Of a DNA stretch of 64,000 nucleotides, positions 23,401-35,400 are shown one piece after another; position 1 is the first letter of the stretch; each line of letters starts with the position of its first letter. Under the pieces are notes generated by a model. The model was given only the letters and a program-made list of their open reading frames with translations, ran no database searches and was not told the origin of the DNA. This DNA comes from Owenia fusiformis (Eukaryota > Annelida > Polychaeta > Sabellida > Oweniidae), in contig CAIIXF020000006.1 in the NCBI GenBank assembly GCA_903813345.2, forward strand, positions 34,385,524-34,449,523. Reading direction: 5' to 3'. Made by a program: the position numbers and the translations under genes.

Positions 23401-26400
23401 CTGGGGTCTTTCTTTAAATCTCACCCAGTGCCTAAGGTTGCCAAACGTTTTGAGGGAAATGTAACTTCACTATGACATGTTTTTAACAAAATAAGGCTCT
23501 CATGTTCACCATAACAAATATTAAATCATTTACTGCTCATATATGTAGTTTTCAAATAGCACAGTAATTTAATATTTCTGGTTATATGCATTTTTCTGCA
23601 AAATGATATTTTGGGAGATCCTGACCGGGGGTTCGTTCGAACCCATCGAACCCCCGCTGCCTACGGCTATGCCATTAGTAGTGCACGCACATGCTAAACA
23701 AAGTACATGTTTTACATTACTTTCGATGGCGACACTACTATGAAAATGAATGTATCATGTAATACAAACAACTTCGCAATCTTTCAATGACATTGATAAA
23801 AACGTGATATATAAAGCTTGACAGATCGGAAATATTTTTGATAATTAATGTAAGCTTTGATGCGGTTCGTTTGAGCTGTTGTTGGTGTCAAATGAAATAT
23901 AAGGTTCTTATCAATACATAGGAGTGGACATTCTCTATAATTCTAAAGTAAGTCTTTATTTTGCCCTAAAACATTGAAAAAATGCAAAGTGGGCCTTTAA
24001 GGGTTTATGGATTGGGGATATAGATATAGACCGGGATATAGACCCTTTGTGGTATCGATTGCTTCAATGGACAAGCTCAACACACTATACAAAACTATAT
24101 TTGCATTGTTAGTACAATTGTAAGAATACAGGTGTAAAAGGGTAGGTGGTCCTATCAAATATTGGTCTTACTCTCTATTGATTTATATGGTGACCTAATT
24201 ACAATTATTTTCCTTATTATTTATACGCAGTCAGGGCCAGTAAGGGCCGTAAGGAAAGGGGACCATAATCCCCAGGGGACCATAATTTCTTTTACACCGG
24301 CATACATTATTCAGTACGAAGACATCTTACCCACTCCATAAGTAGGACGAAAAGTATTTGATGATTACTCGCATGATATGCTAATAGCTATTTTAACAAT
24401 AGAAAGATGGCAGTGTGGTTTGATCTTCATTGATCTCCGCAAACCATGCTGCCATCTTTCTGTTTACCCACAAACCTTATTCCATCATAGGATCTTCGTT
24501 GGTACAGTTCACGGTGTGGGACCCGGAAGCTGACAAGGTCACGGTGACCCTTCAAGGTCAAACCGCCAATGCCGTCTTCCATATTATGATGCATCCGCCC
24601 GAGACAGGCGTCTCCGCAAACCTGCAGAAGGGTGAACTACTTTTAAAGTCACCCTTAGATAGAGAGGTACAATACATTTTGTTTTACTATTGCTAAGGCC
24701 GTTAGTGGTGTCTATAAGTTGGTTTGAGGATGAAGAAACAGCATCAGCAAGTTCATAGAGATTCAATCTACTACTATCTCTCAAGTGAAACATTTCTGGG
24801 TAAATACATCATAATAATCAAATTTCGATCAAATGATTCGTATATACTCAGAATGGCAATATCATTTGAAATTGTGCGAATTGATATTATGTATGTTCTA
24901 CAGGGTGGTCCAAAAAGTGAACCGCTGCAACGGGCCATATTTCCCTTATTACTTGCAGGAATTGTTTTTTATTTTCACATGTTGTAGAGGAAGGTCAACA
25001 CCCTTCCACTGACATTTTAATAAGCTGCAGTTTTAATTAATATTTTCTCGCTTTGTTCAATCTTGAATCCCGCACATTATTGCTTAAAACTAGCATTCTA
25101 CCTTTGTTAGTTGCAAATGTCTTGTGATCCAAAGAAATGTTGTAAGCTTCCATAGACGATAACATTTTCCAGTGAAATCGCAAACATACCCCTATATGAT
25201 CTTGAAATGTCAATATCTTCATAAATCATGGTCCGATTCTAATGAAATATGGCTCAAACATTGACTATTAGATTTTCTTTTGATTTTTTAAAGATATTTG
25301 ATGAAGCGGCCCTCCTCTAACTGTTGGTGTAGGTAACATACCCCTGAACTGTTGAACGGTTAAAACTGCTTCAAAATGATAAACGAAAGTGTGAAATGTG
25401 TTTTCTGTTAAAAAAGTGTCCCTTTTGTCATATGGTAGGGTTTTAAACTTGTATCTCTAACCGAAAGCTGTTTAAGATCATCCGATGTGTTTCAACAATT
25501 TCTGTGAATCACATTGGTAAAACTTTGCAAAATATCTAATTTACACAGGTATGTTTGCTAAACTCTTGTGATTTCTTCAAAATTTAAGACTGAGATTAAA
25601 TTATGGCATCAGCCAAAAGTTTAGACCTTTCTCTACAACATGTGATAATATGAGTCTATTCATGCAAGTATTAAGGAAAATATAACCTGTTGCAGGGTTC
25701 ACTTTTTGGACCACCCTGTATTATTATATTTTTCAGATTATATCCCAGTATTCCTTAATTGTCACTGCTACAGATGGCATCAACACAGTGAGTTTACAAC
25801 TATTTTTAGTCTTCAATTAAGTTCACTTGTTTTTATGTCACCACCAGATGTGGTGACATATTGTTATAGTCTATATAGTCCCTAACTTTTTGTGGACAGT
25901 GTTCGGCGGTCGGCGATCTGCGGTCGGGTTTCCTCTCGGTCGGTGTCTGTAACAAATGGTAGGCGGGGACATGTTGCATATTATTATTGCCTTAGCTTGC
26001 TACTTTATACGTTGTATTGTCTTTACCTAATATGTAGAAGGTTAGATTTATGTTAAGATGGGGTAAACAAGGCCTTGATACAAGATTATTTTGGTATATC
26101 AAGAAACAATCATTGAAATGAACAGAAAAAGAGACATTATTATTGAATTTTTCCTCTTTCAGATCAACAAGTACCCAAACGTATATGTCGGAGATGTGAA
26201 TGACAACTATCCATTATTTCAAGGCTTACCTTACCAAGTTACTATATCAGAGGTGAGTAATCAAATGATTTTCTTACCAAGTTACTTTATCAGAGGTGAG
26301 TATTTCAAGGATTACCTTACCAAGTTACTTTATCAGAGGTGAATATTTTAAGGCTTACCTTATCAAGTTACTATATCAGAGGTGGGTATTTCAAGGATTA

Positions 26401-29400
26401 CCATACCGAGTTACTTTATCAGAGGTAAATATTTCAAGGCTTACCTTACTGAGTTACTATATCAGAGGTGAGTATTTCAAGGATTACCTTACCAAGTTAC
26501 TTTATCAGAGGTAAGTATTTCCTGGCTTACCTTATCGAGTTACTATATCAGAGGTGAGTATTTCAAGGATTACCTCCCCAAATTACTTTATCAGAGGTGA
26601 GTATTTCAAGGCTTACCTTACTGAGTTACTATATCAGAGGTGAGTATTTCAAGGATTACCCCCCCAAATTGCTTTATCAGAGGTGAGTATTTCAAGGCTT
26701 ACCTTACCAAGATACTATGTCAGAGGTGAGTATTTCAAGGATTACTTTACCAAGCTACTATATCAGAGGTGAGTATTTCAAGGATTACCTTATCGAGTTA
26801 CTATATCAGAGGTGAGTATTTCAAGGATTACCTTACCAAATTACTTTTTCAAAGGTGAGTGTTTCAAGGCTTACCTTATCAAGTTACTTCATCAGAGTTA
26901 AGTATTACAAGGATTACTTTACCAAGCTACTATATCAGAGGTGAATATTTCAAGTTTTACCTTCAAGTTACTATGTCAGAGGTGAGTATTTCAAGGCTTA
27001 CCTTATCAAGTTACTTCATCAGAGTTAAGTATTACAAGGATTACTTTACCAAGCTACTATATCAGAGGTGAATATTTCAAGGCTCAGCTTACCACATTAC
27101 TTTATACATTAGAGATCCACTCAAGAATATTAAATGTTATTAAAAACTTCTTTGCATCCGATGTTTTGCGGCACAGGGAGTCATGTAGATGCTTCTTGAC
27201 TTTAAGCTTTCGGGAATCTCTATGGTTGACATAATCGCTGTATAATGATGAAGTTTAAAATCAAGAAAAAATTCCACGTTAATGCAGTTTGGAAATAACT
27301 TCACCATTGTATAAGATGTGTATCATGAATATCAACAGTTCCTTTAGATATCAGGATGCCTGTACTTTTAGGACGCCCCACCTGGTACAACTGTACGGAC
27401 TGTTGCAGCGATTGATAAGGACGAGGGTATATATGGAACAATCACATATAGGTTCGCCAAAGGAGATGAGGTAAGTTGTAAATTCCGTGTCACGAATTAA
27501 TGAAGTGTATTGGTCCTCGATTGGAGGGGTTGGGGGATGTTAAACATTATTTCTTTTCATGTTGGATCATGGTTTTGGAATATATGGTCTACTTTTCTTG
27601 TGACAAGTTTACACCTACAGTGCTTTTCTTGGTAAGTTTCTTCACAGTTTTTGATATTTTCCCTTTGTGATTTGTGCTTAGATATTTACCAAGTTGCAAG
27701 GATTGATTATTTTGATTGACAGGGCAGTTATTTTAGATCACGTTGTACTATAATATAGGGAACATGCAAAACATGCACAGTTACAATATACACTTCCCTC
27801 CAATAGTTTGGCAATTAGTATTTCTTTTTTTGGATCACGAACTATTCTAAGTAAAGGAAAAATTCAAACATTAACAGTCTTTGATATGCAACCTAAACAT
27901 AACTTTCAGTTGCCAGACTTATGGAGGGGAGTGTATATTTTGAAGGGGACAAATGACCATGGCCACACCAAATTAAATCAATATAACACATTGAGAAACA
28001 CTAATTATTCATTTATAAAATTCCATTTTATTCAACAATTTCTTATAAAATAAATAATAAATACCTATATACATTACATTTTGAGAAAATAAATACATTC
28101 TTAAAGTATGTAGTGTTGCATCTCATAAATTGATCGTCAAAAATACTTCACCGCGTTTAGCTTCCTGCGCTTATTTATACTTTAGGTGTTTTAAATTACG
28201 AGTATGTGTCGATGAATGTGAGTTAAGGACACAAATCAATTTTCAAAAAATACATTTAAATAAATTCTATAGAGGTTAATTGTTGTACATACGTCTTGAA
28301 CTTGTAATTTCAGCATTTTACATTGAATATAAACATGAAAATTATAAACTTATTGAGAAATAATTTGCGTCTAGGTGGGTTATTCAAAGAAGAGCGACCC
28401 TAATTGAACCTTAAGCAAATAATTGATTTTAAAGATCAAATATGTCAAAATCAATCAAGAAACGGTGAAACTACTGAATCTTTGTTTAAACTACATATAC
28501 ACCTGAAGAGAACATGTGAATAAAATATATTTGATGTCACTAACTATACACTATACTAAGAAGTTAACCTTACCAAGTTATGGTTTTTATATGCTTTGAA
28601 AAATCTAGCCAAAATACTGCATATTTGAATCGAGTATTACTCTATAAGAGTTGCATAAGCTGTAGGTATCTTTAATATTGCACCAATATTTATATCATAC
28701 ATAACAACATTCTCAAAGATATCCATAAAACAACAAATGAGGATATCAATTTAATTGACTTGACTAATTTGTCTCAATGTACAATTTTTACTAGATCCAA
28801 AGATTTGTTATCAGATTGTATAAAACACCAGTGACTAACAGACTGCACCAAAGTATCACTGGAGTAAGATGAACTGGATTTCCCTTTTTCACTGTTAGTC
28901 TACTTGATGTGCCCCAACCGGTGTCCCACAACATCAGTACTGCGTGCATTTTAGTTGGAATCATGAATAGTACATATAGGAAACTGTATATGATGTAGAC
29001 TAAAAGACGTGGTTGTCTTGATAAAATGGTGGCCAATGTGGCCCTGAATGCACTCACTGCCACCATGACTACTAGCAATGTCCCCATGCTGTTAGGTGAT
29101 TTTGAGAACAGAAGTGTGATGATACTAGCCGAAACGAAAAACGGGTAAACGCCTTGATATAACAAGACCCACGTGAGGTAGAAATTCACCTTGAATGCCC
29201 ACCATAAGTTAAAGCCAAGTTCACGAAAAAATGACTTCGTCCATCGTGTCTGTTGAACAATCCATCTGATTAACTGAGTTGGTGTTTCCGTGGTACACGT
29301 TGCCAAATGTGTATATTTTACAGTCCTACCCAACGACAGGATTCTATTCGTCAGATGCCTGTCGTCACCGTACGTGCAAGGTACTCCAAGAAATGTTTGG

Positions 29401-32400
29401 AAATACCAGTCATGTAGTACAACTTTGACATCTCTAGTTCTATAAAGTCCTAAAGGTCCTGATACGCACGACACTACCCCGAATAAACTCTGTGCGGCTC
29501 GTTCAATGTTAAATGCGTACCAGTACTTGACTGCACTAAGGAAGGAGATGGGACTCTCATTTGCGTTAAAGATCCCAACGTTTCCCGTGACAGCTCCGAG
29601 TTCATCGTCAGACTCCAGCAGATTCGTCAAATGGGCAAGACAGTTTGGCTCCAACAGAGTATCAGAATCTGTCATCATAATATAATCAATTCCGACGTCT
29701 ATCAGTAGTCTCATGGCACAGTGCATTACCGAACGCTTCCCTTCGTGAAATTGTCTAATTGTGAGGACCTTGAAATTATGTTCGCAACCCTCTTCCCGTA
29801 TTGCGCCTGTGTATTCGCTGCCGTCCCCGAGAAACTCAGCAACTGGGTTGACAACCAACTCCTTCCAGGCCTCTTCTTCAATATTAGCAGCAAGATCGTC
29901 AAGAACAATTTGCATGGTGTTTTCATGCCCGAAAACTTCTGTAATTGTCTCGGCCATGTAAGCATCTTGTTCTTCGTGTCCATCCACCACCACGCATAAG
30001 ACGTAAATAGGACCGTAGCAGTCCCGAGCTGAGATGATACAATTGCGAAAATAATCGGGATCTTCTCTGTAGCCAACAATCTGTAAGGATAAACAGTGAA
30101 CGTTTTACAGGAAATGACATACTAGTATATTTACAAGACATACAGGTGCAAATTTAACAAAGTCTGATCGAGTATTTATAGTCTTCTATGATTTTTGAGG
30201 CTCATACTGGTATACAGCACAATGATAAATGCAGTTTCCCCAAAGGAGATAAGATGCAAATTCCGTGGTGATACGAGGGGACGAAACAACTGCATAAAAT
30301 GGATATCTGATTCATTCATTTCTTGAATTTGATTCTATAGAAAAGGTCACCATTCATTAAACTATTTTGAGGGTGTGATACTGTGATACATTAATATTAA
30401 GCTTACCTGTAACGCCACTTTCCCCTTGCATCTGTAGGAAGCCCTTTGTTCACCTTGTACTTTCAATCCCAGCCTGGTCATTTTAATCTTATTTGCAACT
30501 GCGAAAAACGACTCCGAAATGTAGTGACCCATGGTCACTACCCCGTATACTGTTAGTGCCCAGGGGAGGGTCCCCATACCGAAACGCACGAGTCTGAGAT
30601 TCAGGGCGTAGAATGCTGCCATGGCTCCAATAACCAATCCAACGCTACCCAAGATGTAAATCATCCTGTAGGCCATAGTTATTTTTGCAGCGTGTTTCTT
30701 CTTAACCTGTGGTCTGAAATGATGAAATAATACATTAGAAACAATCCGAAAAGAGTAGGACGTTAACTGGGATATTCATATCAGAAGATTGGGACTAGAA
30801 ATCGATTAATTGAACTTGTTATTTTCGGACAAGTGCCTTTAGTATATAGGCGCACTACTGTTACACACTTACAGATATTTTGTAATCTGGACCTTTTCGT
30901 CTGGATTATCTACTGTCTCCTCTTCCGTTTCATTTGGTTGCTTTGTCTCATCAATCTCCGCACCTTCTGTGATGCCTGGTAATAGCTCATTGGTCACAAT
31001 ACGTGCTGTCTCACCAGTACGTCTTGGTGGAAGGATCCTCTCTACGTCAATGACGACTTCACTGGATGGTGCCATGTCTGCTGGGCCTTCTCCAGGTGCT
31101 ATACTCTCTGCTGATAAAACCAATGGACTAAGTTTGAATGGTTTGCTTACTTCCTTCTTTCTTTTTGGCTTCTTTCGTTTTTCTTTTTTAGGTTGAGCCT
31201 CCTTGTTGTCATCTCCAGGAGTGGCTTCGTCTTCTGATGTGGTATAATATGAGGTATTTTCCCCGTCGGATCCTTCCTCCTCGTTTTCTTTCTTCGCCTT
31301 AACCTCATCCATAAACTCCTTTATGCGTTCCTTTGTTACATGGAGGTGGACATATAAATCACTAGTGGTATCTTCCTTTTCTGGAAGAGGATCGTCACTT
31401 ACTCCAAAGTCTACTCCATCTTCGATATCGTCATCAACGACTTGAGGTAATTGCTCTTTAGGTGTATGGACGTCTACAGAATCAAAACTGAGACTCTCTT
31501 CTTCTAGGAATTGAAATTGATCTGAAATTGTCAAAATTGAGGAAGTTTCTCCCTCAGATCTTGCAACAGGGTAAATGTTTCGTTCAATGTCATTCAAGAT
31601 CTCACTATTATTATCTCTAGACGATTCCGACGCTAATGAAAGACTATCTGTTGCATATTTTTTCTCTGTAAAATAACTATCCTTCGGGTAATCTATTTGA
31701 ACGTGAGATTCATCATTTCCGAATGTACCACTCGAACCACCGGCGATTTCGACATCATAAGATGCCTCGTTGAAGTCATCAAGTCTATTATCCAACGCAT
31801 TGTTATTAACCTTTTTAACATTGACTATTTGTTTATGTTGGCCACTAGATCTATCATAAGATGTCGATGGAACATTTTCCGTGCTTTCAATACTTGTAGA
31901 CAAGCCGCTATCACCAGACACCTTCTTAGACGAAGATCCAATACTGCCAAGCGAATCATTCTCATCGACGATATCAATTTTTACAGTGTTAATTCCACTA
32001 TCCGCACTACTAACGAATGAGTTTCGATTTCCAGCAATATTCTCCGGAACTCTGAGACCACTAATAAAAGAGAGATCTGGGTTTGATAAAGTTGTCCTTT
32101 CATGATATTCATCAGATTTATCAGTTTCTTTCCCTGGTAAAGTTTGTGATTTCGATAAGCGTTCTAAAGTATTATTTTTAGAAATGTATTGTGATTTTGG
32201 TCCATCGTCATGGATATCGTCATACGTATCGATACTCAATCCACTGTCTGAAAATTTATCCAGATACGTAATTGCGCTTTCAGAGGGTGGTAAATACATT
32301 GGATATTTTTTATACACTTTTTGGTTTTCCAAACTTGTTTTATTTTCTTTTTGAGCGTCAGGGAGGAAAGAGATTGGTGCAAAATTGGCAGCAGACACAA

Positions 32401-35400
32401 ATCCCTTAGAGTTATTTGTGGAGTTTGACTCGTGGACACCGGGTTGGGGGAACATGGCATTGGTGGATGTTGTAGAATCATTTGGCACAAATAGCGGATT
32501 AGTACGTTCTCCTTGGCTTGATAATGATAAGCCTGAATCGTAAGTGAAACTACCGGTGTCTTCGATGCTTCCATTCTTGCTATACACGCTGTCATTGGAT
32601 TCATCACCATTTCGTTGGTACTCACTGTTTATAACACCATTTCTCCTTTTTCGATTACTATTGGGTATTTGTAAATATCCATCTTGAGTGTGTCCCTTTA
32701 GCACCAGTCTCCTTAGAGATTCTTTGGGGTCAATCATTACTGGAGGTACAACATGTACTTCGGGTATGTCTGTTGTATAGCTATGTACACTGGGTATGTC
32801 TGATGAGTAGTTATACTCATCCTCATAATGATTGTCATTGGGGGTTGTGCCGTGTACTGGTAGCTTATCAACCCACACCTTAGTGGCCATTCGAGCAGAT
32901 GTCATTTACTTTTATCTGGAATAAAATTAAACTATGTAGATTTCAGAAAAATGAAGTTTTTTAATCTTAAAAAATCGACCAGAAACGTATGGACGTGAAA
33001 GTATGTGCAAGTTACGTATTTATTTACATTATTATACATGTGGAGGAATTTATTGAGGGGTGGACTGGTATATATTGACATTTCTGGTGATATATGGTCC
33101 CGGGTATATGGTTTGCATTAATGTCATCATGTATATCTACCGGTCAAGTTAATGAAATCATAGGTCAAGGTCAAAGTACAACTATATAACTATTTTAGTT
33201 TCCTTTTTCATACCATGTCCATGATATTTTGCATATATGTACAAAGAGTTTATAACAAATCGCAGTATTGATGGATTTTGAATGTAAAGTGTCCATCGTT
33301 ATCAACAATGTATTAAACTCGATCTGAATGGTTTGCGGACCTTGGTGACATTTGACTGGGTCATCATACTTACCGTATACTTTTATTAATGTACCGTTGA
33401 TGTGGCCGGATTGAAGATAATGATCATGTTTGTTAAATCTATTGGTCATATCTAACATAATATCATGGTCAGCAGTCTGAGCTTCTACAGCTGTATCATT
33501 GTCAAGGTTTATATAGCCATATATCATTTGATTTGAAACTTTTAAGTGGCATTATATATTTCAAACGAGCCTTATCAGTATCTGCAGACAGTCATATGCT
33601 TCATGTCAAGTCCGAGATGTACTATTGAAGATATTAACGCAAAAGTTAACATTGAGATTAATGATTTCTTTAAGTCAAATACTGCAAATCAATAAACTGA
33701 TAATATGGAGGATATTGAGAAACGAGGCCAATGACTTTTAAGTTTTTTTTGAACGAGGCTTGTATTTGGTTAAGTGAAGATTTAAGATATGCATTGCCAC
33801 TTTATGCCTTTGGTCAACTCCCATTGATAGTTTATTCTCGCGGTCACTTGTTCGAATTCTCTTGTTGTGGGGGCACTACGCAAACACTTAAACTTAATTA
33901 AAAAGTAATTTAATATTATTTACTTTGAATTTAGATATCTTGTCTTGAATTGAGTCAAAGAGCGGAATACTCATTTGTTTACAAGTTCACCACACCCCAT
34001 TGTTGAACTACTTAAATGAAAGCTAAGTAATAAAATAAACATATAAGTAGATGTTCATTGCTTCCTTAACAGAAAAAGTAATCATAACTTAAATAATGTA
34101 AAATATGATCGACAAACAGGATAGGTTACCAAGGCCAAAAATTCAACAAATCACTTCCACCGTGTGAAATCCGAAATTCTTGTAAAGCAAACGTGACGTG
34201 GATTCTAGTCATAAGTACAGTACATTAATTGAATAAACATTTCTATTCATGTTATTTCATCGTTTATTTAACATGATTTTTATTGAGTCACCAACCAATC
34301 CAAACGACTGCCACATTGTCCCATGCGGAATAATTAAAACCTCTTTAAAAGCAACTATCCCTTTTAAAGGTGTGTGCAGAATGATATAAGATTTCACATC
34401 ACGGTACTTTAGTAGCCAAAAATGATTTGAATCTTTAAAACTGGATGCCCGAACACCCCATTTTGAAAATGCGGTTTGAATGTGAGACACACTGACACAT
34501 TCTCTTAGTGTCAATTTTATACAAGGACACCACGAAAACTTCATTTGAATCTATTTATGATAAGATTAATAAACTTTTAATGGATCAAGATTCATTTTTT
34601 GGTTAATATATGATGTATCATGATGATATAATATGTATAAGTCACAGGTGGCACTAAAGTAAAACACTGTTTATTAAACAAGCATTTGTATTAATATTAT
34701 TCAATGGTTTATCAAAGCTTTTTAATCTAGATTTAATTTTGTGTTTTAAAGTAAAGACCAATAACCGATTATACTATGTATACACAACTTTCTTAAAAGC
34801 ACGCTGCATGAGATTATACGGTTAAATATGTAATTTTCTTATCGGGGGTCGTGAAGTGAATATATTCTTGCCTCAATAAAATGTCACATTCGGTATTTAC
34901 TAATTGCTCAACTGTGTATAAAAAAGAGTATAAAGTTCAACAGGCAAATTATACATACATGAAAAACAAACTATAACCATTATGTATAATGAGAAAAGAA
35001 CAAATGGCAACAATTGAAAAACAGATCAAATCCATAAGAGAACCACATATTTCTTCAAAAATTAAAATTCCCGCAAAGAAATGTAAATGTACATACCCTG
35101 AACACAGATTACTTAAGTTCTCGCTTAAAAAAACTAAGTCAAAATAATACAAAAGGTATAAATTTTCAAAGTCGTATACAATAATACTATTCCGTTTTGG
35201 AAGAAAGTTACGAGAGTTCAAATAAATTTGTTTCCTATCTTTGATATTAAGAAGATGAAACTGTTTGGTTTAATAGTGTTGTGCAATACAAAACCAATTA
35301 GAAAGTAATATAGAAGTTTATAAATGAATATAAAAATTTTAAGTATGGTAGGCTATGTAGTATATATAAACGTTTTCTATTTGTGCGACATGCAAATTAG

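Larger units (their letters stand above)
21511..23996. mobile_element. putative TTAA-flanked DNA element (2.5 kb) with nested insertions
   Basis: AGGCCCACT at 21511 preceded by TTAA (21507-21510) and its reverse complement AGTGGGCCT ending at 23996 followed by TTAA (23997-24000). TTAA duplications with short terminal repeats are known for piggyBac and Kolobok types. Only about 9 bp of terminal repeat is clear, so this call is provisional. No transposase frame is visible. Confidence 0.4.
21401..24490 (+). other. cadherin intron 2
   Basis: 3.1-kb intron almost filled by nested inverted-repeat structures (21511-23996 and inner pairs) and ending with a hairpin at about 24402-24464 just before exon 3. 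No host exon seen. Confidence 0.65.
27471..28790 (+). other. cadherin intron 6, left part
   Basis: Between exon 6 and the 3' end of the nested synthase gene. It holds the shared block at 27530-27680 and a small MITE at 27786-27943. The 3'UTR of the minus-strand gene must lie here; several TTTATT words (AATAAA on the minus strand) exist but none could be chosen. Confidence 0.5.

Noticed and set aside
23611-23680. GGTTCGTTCGAACCC as a possible tRNA T-arm
   Set aside because: It is part of the terminal repeat of a DNA element; no acceptor stem or anticodon arm at the right distance. No tRNA or rRNA gene was recognised anywhere in the window.
26215-27085. CRISPR-like array
   Set aside because: Units are adjacent with no spacers, and the DNA is clearly eukaryotic; the repeat is a 43-bp satellite.
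29721-29999. Plus-strand and alternative-frame open frames over the synthase gene
   Set aside because: Shadows of the minus-strand HAS exon, whose catalytic motifs are unambiguous.
28791-30080. Chitin synthase or cellulose synthase as alternative identity of the glycosyltransferase
   Set aside because: The QQTRW plus WGTSSR combination, the arrangement of membrane segments and the length of the catalytic core follow class I HAS rather than those families.
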